A stretch of DNA of 64,000 nt from Indibacter alkaliphilus LW1 (GCF_000295935.2 NZ_ALWO02000023.1:124001-188000); one strand, 5' to 3'. Positions 53,315 to 63,184 are shown, numbered from the stretch's first letter. Notes: generated by a model not told the origin, from the letters alone. Made by a program: numbers and translations.

Positions 53315-54187
53315 TTAAATCAATTGGTTGATCTTAGCAAAAAATACATCTTCCAGATTGGCATCAGCTGGAGTAAAACCTTCCTCGGGTGCTTGCTGGG
53401 CAAAAACATGTATCAACGGTTTGCCACCTACTAACTTGTCACTGATCACATCATGCTTTTCTCTGTAATCCGGCAGGCTATTCTTTTCTACACTTTTTTC
53501 ATAAACTTTCCCCTGGATCAGGTCAAGTGCATCATCCACTGTTCCATTATAGAGCATTTCACCTTGGTTCATAATGGCCATTTGGGTACACAGCTCCCTA
53601 ACATCCTGTACAATATGGGTAGAAAGGATCAAAATGGCTTCTTCACCGATTTCACTGAGCAGGTTGTAAAAGCGGTTTCGTTCCCCTGGATCCAAACCTG
53701 CCGTAGGTTCATCCACAATAATCAACTTTGGATTTCCAATCAGGCATTGTGCAATGCCAAAGCGTTGACGCATACCGCCGGAATAGGATTTAACAGCTTT
53801 TTTCCTATGTTCATATAAATTAACTTTTTGTAAAAGGTACGCTACCAACTCTTTTCTCTCCTTACTTACTGTGACTCCTTTGAGTAAAGCTAGATGATCT
53901 AATAGCTCCACCGCTGAACTCCTTGGATATACCCCAAATTCCTGGGGAAGATAGCCTAAAATCCCCCTAACCTTATCTTTCTCTTTGAGAACATCTATTT
54001 CCCCCAACCTGACCTCACCACTATCGGCTTCTTGTAAGGTTGCCAGTGTTCGCATCAAAGAAGATTTTCCGGCACCATTGGGACCAAGTAGTCCAAACAT
54101 TCCTTTTCCAATGGTGAGGCTTACATCCTTCAGGGCGTGCACTCCATTTGCATATTGTTTGTTAAGGTTGAGAATTTCAAGTTTCAT
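53315..54187 (-). CDS. ABC transporter ATP-binding protein
   Basis: 290 residues from the ATG at 54187 (MKLEILNLNKQY). Complete ABC ATPase: Walker A GLLGPNGAGKSSLMRTL, Q-loop GYLPQEFGVYPRSS, signature SYSGGMRQRFGIAQCL, Walker B LIIVDEPTAGLDPGERN, H-loop LSTHIV. Drives the permease/M1 fusion protein encoded immediately downstream. Confidence 0.94.
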   Translation of the reverse strand: MKLEILNLNKQYANGVHALKDVSLTIGKGMFGLLGPNGAGKSSLMRTLATLQEADSGEVRLGEIDVLKEKDKVRGILGYLPQEFGVYPRSSAVELLDHLALLKGVTVSKERKELVAYLLQKVNLYEHRKKAVKSYSGGMRQRFGIAQCLIGNPKLIIVDEPTAGLDPGERNRFYNLLSEIGEEAILILSTHIVQDVRELCTQMAIMNQGEMLYNGTVDDALDLIQGKVYEKSVEKNSLPDYREKHDVISDKLVGGKPLIHVFAQQAPEEGFTPADANLEDVFFAKINQLI

Positions 54188-54287
54188 AGATTGAAGTTTT
54201 TGGTTAATGGAAATGTGGAGCAACTTAGATCAAGTTTGATTGCTCACTGTAAAATAGTTGATTTAGTTAATTAAAATGCTAGTAGAC

Positions 54288-54690
54288 TTAGAAAATAATT
54301 GGTTCTACCTTATAGCCCTGATCTTTGAGCAATTGAATGACACCTGTTTCGGTCGGAAGATGTGCAGCACCCACAGCTACAAATGTTGAGGCTCGATTGA
54401 TCAATTCTTCTATCTAAACTATCCAACTCTTGTTTCTTTCAGCCAATAAAAGGTCGGCATACTCTTGAAATAGAGGAGAGTCCTTTCCAAGCCCATACAT
54501 CCTGTCAATATTCTGGCTGGTGTAAGCATCCATTAATTCAAGGAATTCCTCCGTCATATTTTTTTCAGTAATGGACTTGACAATTTCTTCAAGCTTTATT
54601 TCTTCAGGAGATACCCAAAAAGGATATCGTGAATAGTAAAATGAAGAATCTTGATTGCGTTTTAATGATGTTATCTTTTACCACTAAGCA
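54288..54690 (-). pseudogene. Decayed TraB/GumN-like gene
   Basis: Reading on the minus strand gives YPFWVSPEEIKLEEIV, then KNMTEEFLELMDAYTSQNID, LFQEYADLLLAERNKSWIV, a stop codon, then in the same phase LINRASTFVAVGAAHLPTET and GVIQLLKDQGYKVEPIIF before the final stop at 54288. The ending ERNxxWI...TFVAVGAAHLPGxxGVIxLLxxxGYxVxP is typical of TraB/GumN proteins. One internal stop interrupts it and the N-terminal half is missing or shifted (a neighbouring frame holds VFHICLVVKDNIIK). Confidence 0.65.
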
Positions 54691-54883
54691 AATATGAAAA
54701 ACGCTTCTTTCAAAATTAGAATAGACTACACCAATGAAGATATTGAAAGATAGGTGAAGAAAAATGTGAATAAGTATAATACTCTCCAAAATTGAGATCA
54801 AAGGTTAAGTAAAAAAACCGTTTAAATTAAACTTTGTGAATAAATAAAAAGACGTAAGATTTTCTCTGAATTCAAGACTCATT

Positions 54884-55180
54884 ATGATTACTTCAGAAAA
54901 CCTTGAGTTTGTTCTCCGTAAGCTGGATGGGGAGCAGATAAAACCAAGTCAAGACTCTGATAAAGAGTATGTCCTGGTCATCTTCAATAGCTGTAATGCA
55001 TTTTTTACTATTACACCCCAGTTTACAGATGATTTTGAAGCCTTTGGAGATGAAAAAAAGGAAGGCGATCATTTTTTTAGGAACATATGCTTACTGGCAA
55101 TTAATACAAGCTTGATTTGCGCTGAAAGTACAAGTTCGAAGTTTTGTAAGATTTTTCAATTAGTGTCAAAAAAACACTAA
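54884..55180 (+). CDS. Small protein of unknown function (98 aa)
   Basis: 98 residues from MITSENLEFVLRKLDGEQIK. It has a hydrophobic strand EYVLVIFNSCNAFFTITPQF, an acidic middle (FEAFGDEKKEGD) and NICLLAINTSLICAESTSSK. No signal peptide and no family recognised. Flanked by non-coding DNA on both sides. A real but orphan gene or a decayed fragment. Confidence 0.4.
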   Translation: MITSENLEFVLRKLDGEQIKPSQDSDKEYVLVIFNSCNAFFTITPQFTDDFEAFGDEKKEGDHFFRNICLLAINTSLICAESTSSKFCKIFQLVSKKH

Positions 55181-55363
55181 AAATTTATAAACGGTAGATT
55201 ATTCATGTAATTACTTTTGCTAAATGGTCTGTTAGTCATAGATTTATAAATTCAAAATACTCTTTAGTTTTATCTTTTATTGTAGCTAAGTCGCAAGTAT
55301 TGCAAAACCAGCATGCTTATAGGATGATTGAAAATTGGAGTTAAACTTTAACCATGATTGATA

Positions 55364-57631
55364 ATGAACCCTCAAAAAATCAAATTCAAATTTTTCCCTT
55401 TTTTATTTTATTCAATTTGCCTTTCGATTCTGTTTTCCTGTGAGCAAAGTTCTCAAAAAAGGTCTCTTTCTAATTGGACGCATTATGGAGGAAGCCCAGA
55501 ACAGTCGAAATATTTTAATGCAGAGCAGATCACCCCAGAAAATGTAAATAGGTTGGAAGTTTCATGGATCTACCCTACAGAAGATAATACGCCTTATTTT
55601 TTTAGTCCTATCATAGTAGACACTCTAATGTATGTCATGGGGAAAAACAATTCTTTGATTGCATTAAATGTGAAAAATGGTCAGGAAGTTTGGATTCACT
55701 CCAACCTAAATGGATTAACCAGACGGGGAATTAACTATTGGGAAAATGAGGATAAGAGCGATAGACGTTTGATTTTCACAATAAACAATACCATCCAGGC
55801 AATTGATGCCATGACTGGGCAATCCATTGTTAGTTTCGGGAATGATGGCTATGTGGACCTTAGAGCCGGCCTTGACAGGCCTCCTTCATCAATACGGAGG
55901 ATACAACCCATGATGCCCGGAGTTTTGTATGATGATTTGCTAATCATTGGATCAGCAACAGGTGAGAATTATTTTTCCCCTCCAGGACATGTTCGTGCAT
56001 ATAATGTCATTACAGGTGAAATGGAATGGATTTTTCATACCATACCTTATCCAGGGGAGTTCGGCTATGAAACTTGGCCCAAAGACGCTTATAAATATGT
56101 AGGAGGTGTAAATGTCTGGAGCGAAATAACAGTTGATAGTGAAAAGGGAATCGCATTTCTGCCATTGGGATCACCAACCTATGATTATTATGGCGCTGAT
56201 CGGATCGGAAGTAACCTATTTGGAAACTCACTGGTTGCATTGGATGCCAGGACGGGTAAAAGATTATGGCATTATCAGACAGTTCATCATGACCTTTGGG
56301 ATTATGATTTATCCCCAGCTCCGCAATTGCTTACATTAAATCGAAATGGGAAAAGGATTGAGGCGATAGCTATTGCCACAAAACACGGTTTTGTTTTTGT
56401 TTTTGACAGGGTTACAGGAGAGCCTGTTTTTCCGATTGAAGAGAAACCATTTCCTCCCAGCGAAATGCCAGGAGAGGAAGCTTGGCCAACTCAGCCTATA
56501 TCTTCTCTTCCAAAGTTTACGAGGAGTGAAGTAAGTCTTGAGACCCTGAATCCATATTTTCCGGATAGCATAAAAGAGGTATGGAATACACGTTTAAGTG
56601 AAGCAAAATCAGGTTTGTACATCCCACCATCTGACAAGTATGAAACTGTCATGATGCCAGGAGCACTCGGGGGCTCAAACTATGGAAATACTGCCGCAGA
56701 TCCTGAAAAGGGCATCATGTACATTCTGACCCAAGAACATGCATCCATTTACAAACTGAATAAAGTAGAACCACCCAAACTGGACATGTCAGTTGGGCAA
56801 ATCAACCGAGTAAAAACACTTTATAAGGCATCCTGCCAAACCTGCCACGGAGCAGAAATGGAAGGAGGTGTTGGACCACCATTACAGAATATTGGTGAAC
56901 ATCTTTTTTATGATGAATTTAGCAATACAGTGCTGAATGGAAAGGGACAAATGCCCGGTTTTGTTCACGTGGATGAGGAAACCTTAAAGGCATTGTACCG
57001 ATACCTTGGAGGGAACCCCAGAACGTTTAACTTTAGGAGAAATCTTGAGACTAAGGAAGTAGAGGGGCCAGTAGTAGCTTCTGGTGGGGTGAAAATTTTA
57101 CCGGATGAAAACCATAGTTTACCCATGGCGGATTATCCTGAAGATGTAGTTCATCCCGATGTCCGGTACACAACGGATTATGGTCTGGATTGGCCTGGCT
57201 TAGCAGCCCCACCCTGGTCATCGATCCTGGCATATGATCTGAACCAGGGTATCATCAAATGGAGAAGACCGGTTGGTCAGGACTCCCTATATGCTAAGGG
57301 AGACCAAAGTTTGGGTGCTCCAGGGGGAGTATTGAGAAAGGGAATGATTGTGACCTCCACTGGAGTGGTGTTCACCACAGCAAAAGGAGGTAAGCTGTAT
57401 GCCTTAGATGCAGAAAATGGAGATGTTTTGTGGGAAGAAACGACTAGTCATGAAATAAATGCCCAACCCAGCATGTACACATTGGACGGCAATCAGTATT
57501 TGGTGATCAATGCAACCTCTAATTTTACCAAAGACAGTTATAACCATTCTAAGAAGCCAGATGCTATGCCTAGAGGATATGTAGTTTATTCACTTCCCAA
57601 AAAGCAGCCTGCCCCCAATGGATTAAGATAA
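55364..57631 (+). CDS. PQQ-dependent dehydrogenase with inserted cytochrome c
   Basis: 755 residues from the ATG at 55364; the frame opens at a TTG two codons earlier. Lipoprotein signal ending LFSCEQSS. Eight-bladed quinoprotein propeller: WTHYGGSPEQSKYFNAEQIT, W-motif blades with GTGK/LWHYQTVHHDLWDYD (PQQ site), PGALGGSNYGNTAADPEKG and VYALDAENGDVLWEE-like blades. At 491-495 is CQTCH, a heme-c site, with MPGF as possible axial Met. The cytochrome domain sits between blades. Oxidises a periplasmic sugar or alcohol; substrate not predictable. Confidence 0.88.
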   Translation: MNPQKIKFKFFPFLFYSICLSILFSCEQSSQKRSLSNWTHYGGSPEQSKYFNAEQITPENVNRLEVSWIYPTEDNTPYFFSPIIVDTLMYVMGKNNSLIALNVKNGQEVWIHSNLNGLTRRGINYWENEDKSDRRLIFTINNTIQAIDAMTGQSIVSFGNDGYVDLRAGLDRPPSSIRRIQPMMPGVLYDDLLIIGSATGENYFSPPGHVRAYNVITGEMEWIFHTIPYPGEFGYETWPKDAYKYVGGVNVWSEITVDSEKGIAFLPLGSPTYDYYGADRIGSNLFGNSLVALDARTGKRLWHYQTVHHDLWDYDLSPAPQLLTLNRNGKRIEAIAIATKHGFVFVFDRVTGEPVFPIEEKPFPPSEMPGEEAWPTQPISSLPKFTRSEVSLETLNPYFPDSIKEVWNTRLSEAKSGLYIPPSDKYETVMMPGALGGSNYGNTAADPEKGIMYILTQEHASIYKLNKVEPPKLDMSVGQINRVKTLYKASCQTCHGAEMEGGVGPPLQNIGEHLFYDEFSNTVLNGKGQMPGFVHVDEETLKALYRYLGGNPRTFNFRRNLETKEVEGPVVASGGVKILPDENHSLPMADYPEDVVHPDVRYTTDYGLDWPGLAAPPWSSILAYDLNQGIIKWRRPVGQDSLYAKGDQSLGAPGGVLRKGMIVTSTGVVFTTAKGGKLYALDAENGDVLWEETTSHEINAQPSMYTLDGNQYLVINATSNFTKDSYNHSKKPDAMPRGYVVYSLPKKQPAPNGLR

Positions 57632-57707
57632 ATGGTCTGATTATGTTCTATTGACAAATTAATAATGATAACCATTACACCTTGTTAAACCTAAAACAAC
57701 CTACCCT

Positions 57708-58922
57708 ATGAAAAATGCAATTTGTCTCATTTTACTATTAATTTCTACGCATCTATCAGCTCAATCCCTGAAAGACAGAATTATCTCAAACGAATCGACA
57801 ACTTATAGAGACCTTACAGCAGTTCATGAAGGAGCCGGCACAATGGGTTTTACCCAGTTGATAGGAAGGGACGATTTGTTTTCAAACTTCCTCTATTTGC
57901 ATGCAGGAACTATTCATGCCAAATCAGGAATAGGACATCATTTCCATCATTCAATTGAAGAAATGTTTGTCATTTTGGATGGTGAAGCAGAGTTTACAGT
58001 AAATGGGAGAACCAGTACGATTAAAGCACCCGCTGTAGTGCCATGTAAAATGGGGGATTCCCATGCCATCTACAATGCAACAGATAAAAACCTTACCTGG
58101 CTTAATTTTGCAGTAAGCAGAGAAAAGGGTAAAACTGATGCATTTGATTTAGGTGATACCCGTGTGGGAGCCGCTAAAGATGATGTGCCTACCTTTGTAA
58201 ACGGCAGATTGGAAAAGGACAAGCTCAGAGGGAGTCCTTCAACTTTCGATGGAGAAGGAGTCCTGTACCGAAGGATTTTTGGTCCTCAAATCTTTGCTAC
58301 TGACTGGAATCATGTAGACCATGTTGTCATACAGCCCGGTAAAAAATCCATCAGTAGAAAATTGGACGGTATTGAGGAAGTCTACTATGTCACCAAAGGA
58401 ACTGGAAGCGTGCAAATAGGTAGTGATTCAGGAGTAATTAAAATGCACGATGCTTTTCATGGGAGGATTGGTGAGACACTGTTGTTCTCAAATGAGGGTA
58501 ATGAAGATTTAGAGTTGATGGTCATCGGGATCAATCCCTCTAAAAACAAAGCTTCAGCCCTGGGTAAAAACCCAAATGTACCTGCTGCCATGGAACTACA
58601 AATGGAATTTGAAGTGGAAAGCCAACACGCAAAAGCTTTTGAGGATATGTATCATTCTATCTATGTGCCCGCAATGACTGTCCAGGAAGGATATCTTAGC
58701 TCAAAACTTTTGAAAATATATCCAGAGGAAACTTCTAAGGAGATTGAAGCAGAGCAGACTTCTTACAATTATCAGATTATGATCGTTTTTGATACGGAAG
58801 CCAACCGAAGAAAATGGGTTGCCAGTAAGCAACATGATATTGCATGGCCAGCAGCTACTGCTCTTTCCAAAGGGTATAAATGGAAAGGATATGATGTGGT
58901 GGGAGATGATAACAGGCATTAA
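57708..58922 (+). CDS. Secreted bicupin protein with C-terminal ABM-like domain
   Basis: 404 residues with signal peptide (MKNAICLILLLISTHLSAQ). Cupin 1 (about 50-135) has HHFHHSIEEMFVILDGEAEF, with metal-binding histidines and glutamate. Cupin 2 (about 205-285) reads PGKKSISRKLDGIEEVYYVT and lacks the metal histidines. Residues of about 310-400 resemble an antibiotic-biosynthesis-monooxygenase-type ferredoxin fold (MEFEVESQHAKAFEDMYHSI). Enzyme or sugar-binding role unknown. Sits between the PQQ dehydrogenase and an esterase, in one orientation. Confidence 0.78.
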   Translation: MKNAICLILLLISTHLSAQSLKDRIISNESTTYRDLTAVHEGAGTMGFTQLIGRDDLFSNFLYLHAGTIHAKSGIGHHFHHSIEEMFVILDGEAEFTVNGRTSTIKAPAVVPCKMGDSHAIYNATDKNLTWLNFAVSREKGKTDAFDLGDTRVGAAKDDVPTFVNGRLEKDKLRGSPSTFDGEGVLYRRIFGPQIFATDWNHVDHVVIQPGKKSISRKLDGIEEVYYVTKGTGSVQIGSDSGVIKMHDAFHGRIGETLLFSNEGNEDLELMVIGINPSKNKASALGKNPNVPAAMELQMEFEVESQHAKAFEDMYHSIYVPAMTVQEGYLSSKLLKIYPEETSKEIEAEQTSYNYQIMIVFDTEANRRKWVASKQHDIAWPAATALSKGYKWKGYDVVGDDNRH

Positions 58923-58966
58923 AGACCTCGAAAAAAATCTTTAACATAAAACCCAAACTTTCTGAC

Positions 58967-60139
58967 ATGCGCTTAACAAAACTTAGCTTTATATATGTGG
59001 TTTTCACATTGGCTTCATTCCAATGGGTCCAAGATTCGGTTGCCCAGGTTGCTGAAGGATCAATTCCGGCTCCAAGCAATATCAATCCCAATGATTGCCC
59101 CTGTATTTTTGAAGATTTGACCGTTTTGTTCAAGGTCAATGCACCCAATGCCGGAAAAATGCAAATAGATATCGCCGGAAAAATGTATGACATGCATAAA
59201 AATCAACAGGGCATTTGGGAAGTCAGAACAGGTCCATTGGATCCGGGATTCCATTATTATTCATTGGTCATTGAAGGATTAAAGGTTGCTGACCCTGCGA
59301 GTGAAACTTTCTATGGTATGGGAAGGATGGCAAGTGCAATAGAAATTCATGAAGCAGGTATTGACTTTTATGAACTGAAGGATATTCCGCATGGAGAGCT
59401 CAGATCGGTGAATTATTTCTCGAAAACCACAGGTTCCTGGAGGAAAATCAACATCTATACACCTCCAGGATATGATCAGGATCAAAGTGTCCACTATCCG
59501 GTATTGTATATCCAACATGGGGGAGGAGAAGATGAAAGGGGGTGGGCGGAACAGGGAAAAACCAACATTATCCTTGACAACCTGATTGCAGAAGGAAAAG
59601 CAAAGCCGATGATAGTTGCTATTCCTAATGGCAATGTCACCAAACCGGGAATGAATGCCATAGGATATACAGATGAAGCCATGGATGCATTCAAAGAGGA
59701 ACTTTTTGAAAACATTGTCCCCTTTGTGGAACGCAATTACAGGGCAAAACCAAATCAGGAAAACAGGGCATTGGCAGGATTGTCGATGGGTGGGGGACAG
59801 GCTTTCTACACCGGTCTTCGAAATAGGGACCAATTTGACTATGTTGGAATATTCAGTACAGGATTGTTTGGAGGGATAAGGGAAGCTGAGGCTGATTTTG
59901 ATCCTGAAACCATCATTCCGGGAATTCTTTCAGAATCACAGACATTCAATGCTGGCCTGAAGGTTTTTTACATTTCAGTGGGAGAGCAGGACATGAGAAT
60001 TGCAGCCACAAAAAAACTGATCGACACCTTTCGAACCAAAGGGGTGAAGGTGGAGTTTGCTTCTTTTCCCGGTGACCATGAATGGCAGGTCTGGAGGAAA
60101 TCCCTGCATGATTTTGCCCAGAAGATTTTTAAGGATTGA
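58967..60139 (+). CDS. CE1-like (esterase D) secreted esterase
   Basis: 390 residues with signal peptide (YVVFTLASFQWVQDSVAQ). N-terminal E-set/CBM48-like domain (about 35-130; APNAGKMQIDIAGKMYDMHK). Then an alpha/beta-hydrolase of the feruloyl-esterase type: YFSKTTGSWRKINIYTPPGY, YPVLYIQHGGGEDERGW, nucleophile in AGLSMGGGQA, catalytic His in GDHEWQVWRKSL. Similar to the partial esterase at the window's end. Likely acts on esterified polysaccharides. Confidence 0.86.
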   Translation: MRLTKLSFIYVVFTLASFQWVQDSVAQVAEGSIPAPSNINPNDCPCIFEDLTVLFKVNAPNAGKMQIDIAGKMYDMHKNQQGIWEVRTGPLDPGFHYYSLVIEGLKVADPASETFYGMGRMASAIEIHEAGIDFYELKDIPHGELRSVNYFSKTTGSWRKINIYTPPGYDQDQSVHYPVLYIQHGGGEDERGWAEQGKTNIILDNLIAEGKAKPMIVAIPNGNVTKPGMNAIGYTDEAMDAFKEELFENIVPFVERNYRAKPNQENRALAGLSMGGGQAFYTGLRNRDQFDYVGIFSTGLFGGIREAEADFDPETIIPGILSESQTFNAGLKVFYISVGEQDMRIAATKKLIDTFRTKGVKVEFASFPGDHEWQVWRKSLHDFAQKIFKD

Positions 60140-60249
60140 TATTGGATTTTTGATTGGGTCATCTTCAATTTATCAAGTGTTCTTCCGTCAAGAACTCATC
60201 CATAAATTTGAATTTTAAAGCCCTCTGTGGACAAAAGTCATTTCATTGA

Positions 60250-61188
60250 TTATTGAAAAGGAATGTTATTTTCTTGATTCAGAAACGCACGATCATTTCT
60301 AAGACTTACATTATCCTTAGTGGGAAAATTTCCAGGTAGTGGGTAGGTGGTTTCTCCCGTTGCCAGCCATTCCGTAACCCGGATGATGGTAGTCTGAAAG
60401 CCAATACACCGGAATGCCGGAGGATAGATCTCATCTTTCCAAAGATGGCCCATACTAGAGTTGTACACCCTGCCCTTTCCATAATTGACAACCCATTCCA
60501 TGGGCCATTTCCTTTGGGTTCCGGTACTGTCATAGGCATAGGACAATACAGTAAGGTTTTCTGCCGGTCCCCGTGGAAAATAATAGACTTCTGTGTTGGC
60601 AGTCTTCCATTGATTGGGATAATCCCTGTTGATCGGATGACGGTTAATGATCTGGATCAGCGCATCAAATCTGTCACCATGCCCTGTGTCTTCACCCTCT
60701 CCGGGGGCATGACGGATGATTTCGCCATCATTGCTTATTTCCAAAGAGTAGCCATAGGATTTGTTTCTCCAGCCCATTCCGATCATTTGGTTGTAAGCAG
60801 GCCAATGGGAAAATGCATTGTTGGCAGAGTGGAGAATAAACAATCCACCTCCATTTTCAACGTAGTCTTCCAGATCCTTTTCCGCTTCCGGTGACCATTT
60901 GAGTTTAGGATCCCAGATATTGTTGCTGCTCTGGATAACAACTGCATATTTATCAAAATCAGCACGCCAGGCCAATCTTTGTACACTGTCTGTTGGGATC
61001 GTTGACACATCTACCAGGAACATTCCAGTCTCTTCCAAAATCCATTTGGTGACTTTAGTTGTCTGTTTCCAATCGTGATTGCTGAAGCCATCTACGATGA
61101 GGACGGGAATTTTATTTGTGTCCTGGACAACTAGGTTCCCCATGTAAGACCCAATTAAGATTCCAGTAATCAACAAGAGCTTTTTCAT
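60250..61188 (-). CDS. ThuA-domain protein
   Basis: 312 residues. N-terminal hydrophobic signal (MKKLLLITGILIGSYMGNLV). ThuA/trehalose-utilisation-like glutamine-amidotransferase fold: PVLIVDGFSNHDWKQTTKV, VIQSSNNIWDPKLKWSPEAE, ENGGGLFILHSANNAFSHWP, KGRVYNSSMGHLWKDE. Bacteroidota ThuA proteins occur in sugar-catabolic clusters. Actual function uncertain. Convergent with the esterase gene. Confidence 0.85.
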   Translation of the reverse strand: MKKLLLITGILIGSYMGNLVVQDTNKIPVLIVDGFSNHDWKQTTKVTKWILEETGMFLVDVSTIPTDSVQRLAWRADFDKYAVVIQSSNNIWDPKLKWSPEAEKDLEDYVENGGGLFILHSANNAFSHWPAYNQMIGMGWRNKSYGYSLEISNDGEIIRHAPGEGEDTGHGDRFDALIQIINRHPINRDYPNQWKTANTEVYYFPRGPAENLTVLSYAYDSTGTQRKWPMEWVVNYGKGRVYNSSMGHLWKDEIYPPAFRCIGFQTTIIRVTEWLATGETTYPLPGNFPTKDNVSLRNDRAFLNQENNIPFQ

Positions 61189-61252
61189 AGGGGGTGTAAA
61201 GTGAAAGTATCAGAATTAGAAAATCTCATTGGGTTTTAAGATATTTTCATGT

Positions 61253-63184
61253 TTATTCGGCGTAGTTGATGTATCCGCTCTTGTTTGTCTTGATTTTATA
61301 AACATTGCTGAAGCTGACTATATAAAGTGTTTGCATGTCTTCACCTCCAAAGCTAAGGCTGATCGGAAATGTGGGCAGATTGACCATCCCTATATATTGC
61401 CCAGCTGAATTGAATATTTGTACTCCGTAATAAGTGGCTACGTATAGGTTACCTTCTGTATCTATGGCCATCCCATCTGCTCCTGAAGACCTGCCTTTTC
61501 TTTCCAAAACATCTCCTACCAATAAAACTTTTGCAAATTGGCGTCCATTTTGAATGCTACCATCCTCGTTTACATCATAGGCCCATATGTAATTGTCCTT
61601 TTCACTCTGGACAGGATACCAGGATTCTTTGTCGTAGGTATTATTGATGTAAAGGGTTTTTCCATCAACAGAGAGCACTATGCCGTTGGGCATGGCAAAT
61701 CCATTCGGTTCGGTAACACGGGAAATATCTCCCTCAGGGTTCACATAATATACAGCCCGGCCAGGTTGGAATTTCTCTTCCTCCATAGTGAATTGGGGGT
61801 CTGTAAAATAAAAGCCTCCCTTACTGTCAGTAACAATGTCATTTGGTCCATCAAGAGGCTTTCCATCATAGGAATCAGCCAAGACCTTGACCACCTGACC
61901 GGAAGTGGTCATTTCCACCACACGATGTCCCATCATATCACAAACAATCAGATTGCTGTTTTTATAGGGGTAAAGTCCATTTGCCTGCATTTTCCCCTCG
62001 GTAATATTTCTGTAGTTACCGTCTTCATCCATTTCTACGATAGAACTTTTTTTTGGGTCAGCATTGAAATCCTCATCAAAAAACATGTTTGAAAAGTAAA
62101 GTTTACCATTCATCCATTTTGGTCCCTCGGTGAAAAACAATTCCGGTTGGGTGGATTTACCGTCAATAACCAAAGTTGGTTCTGACCCTTCTGGAATAAT
62201 AGATTCAAACAATCCTTTTTGTTCTTTTTCCATTGTCAGGTAATCAGCCCTGGAGGGCCAAAAAACATCCAATCCATCAAAGCCCCTTTCTCCGGCTGAA
62301 ACTCCGTGAACAAAATTGCCGGGAATCCGGACAAGATCGTTTTCCTCCATGAAGTGCTCTTCGTCCAAAAGCAATTCAGTAGCTGAACCCCGAAGGGCAA
62401 TTTGAATTTGCTCTTCGGGATGAATATGGTTTTCAAATTCTGAATCCGGATCAAGGTAGATAAAACTTAACAGGACATTTTTTCCTGAAATCAATCTGGA
62501 AAATGCTCCAGAGGCCAGCTTGGTCAATTGGATAGAATAAAGATCGTACACTTTGTTTGGTCTGATATTCGGCTCGGCTTGAGCATTTACAGGATTTGCA
62601 GAACCGCCTTTGAACTCCTTTCCGGACAGTTTGATATAGTCGGCCCTCTGTGGGCTGTAGACTTCCAGTATTTTAGCCCCCTTGGAGCCAGCCTGAATTG
62701 CCTGTTTACTGTCTTTCTCGAGATAAATAAAGTCAACCCTAGGCGTACCCCCATGTATTCCAGTCGGCGCTTCCCTTTCCAATGCCTGCATGGTATGTAC
62801 TTCTCCATCAGCCAGGAATTCTACATCTCCTTCCAATAGAAAAACAAATTTTTCAGTTGAAACCACTTCATCAGGAATTTCAGCCAGAGGCTCCAATTCA
62901 AGAAGCACTACCATTGCCCCGGTTCCCCAAAAAACCTTCGCCTGAACACCCTGTTGTAGCTGATGGTTATCAAGGCTTTTCAGGTTGACAACTGATCCTG
63001 CTTCCAAACTGGAATGCGTATCAGCGCCAAGGTTATTTTCAATTGTTCTTTTTTCCAATCCATACTTTTCTATCAATGCTTCATTTTTTTGATGCCAGTG
63101 ATTGGAAGAAGGGGTACATTTCGAAAAGCAAATCAATGTACAGGAAACGAGTACCGAAAAGACTGTTTTTTGATAGGGTTTCAT
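61253..63184 (-). CDS. Cupin - SMP-30/gluconolactonase fusion protein
   Basis: 643 residues with an N-terminal hydrophobic signal (VFSVLVSCTLICFSKC). Two cupin-type segments lie in the first half: about 70-130 (STEKFVFLLEGDVEFLADGE) and about 215-300 (FENHIHPEEQIQIALRG, with metal histidines). The second half (from about 340) is an SMP-30/gluconolactonase propeller: FFTEGPKWMNGKLYFSNM, GPNDIVTDSKGGFYFTDP, PNGIVLSVDGKTLYINNT, GADGMAIDTEGNLYVATYYG. A lactone hydrolase or sugar-acid enzyme is plausible. The cupin addition is unusual. Confidence 0.83.
   Translation of the reverse strand: MKPYQKTVFSVLVSCTLICFSKCTPSSNHWHQKNEALIEKYGLEKRTIENNLGADTHSSLEAGSVVNLKSLDNHQLQQGVQAKVFWGTGAMVVLLELEPLAEIPDEVVSTEKFVFLLEGDVEFLADGEVHTMQALEREAPTGIHGGTPRVDFIYLEKDSKQAIQAGSKGAKILEVYSPQRADYIKLSGKEFKGGSANPVNAQAEPNIRPNKVYDLYSIQLTKLASGAFSRLISGKNVLLSFIYLDPDSEFENHIHPEEQIQIALRGSATELLLDEEHFMEENDLVRIPGNFVHGVSAGERGFDGLDVFWPSRADYLTMEKEQKGLFESIIPEGSEPTLVIDGKSTQPELFFTEGPKWMNGKLYFSNMFFDEDFNADPKKSSIVEMDEDGNYRNITEGKMQANGLYPYKNSNLIVCDMMGHRVVEMTTSGQVVKVLADSYDGKPLDGPNDIVTDSKGGFYFTDPQFTMEEEKFQPGRAVYYVNPEGDISRVTEPNGFAMPNGIVLSVDGKTLYINNTYDKESWYPVQSEKDNYIWAYDVNEDGSIQNGRQFAKVLLVGDVLERKGRSSGADGMAIDTEGNLYVATYYGVQIFNSAGQYIGMVNLPTFPISLSFGGEDMQTLYIVSFSNVYKIKTNKSGYINYAE

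Noticed and set aside
54693-54800. Short plus-strand frame MKNASFKIRIDYTNEDIER
   Set aside because: Ends after 19 codons within the TraB-like remnant. No support.
60179-60195. Inverted repeat GTTCTT-CCGTC-AAGAAC between the esterase and ThuA genes
   Set aside because: Could be a weak terminator for either convergent gene, but there is no T run and the stem is only 6 bp.
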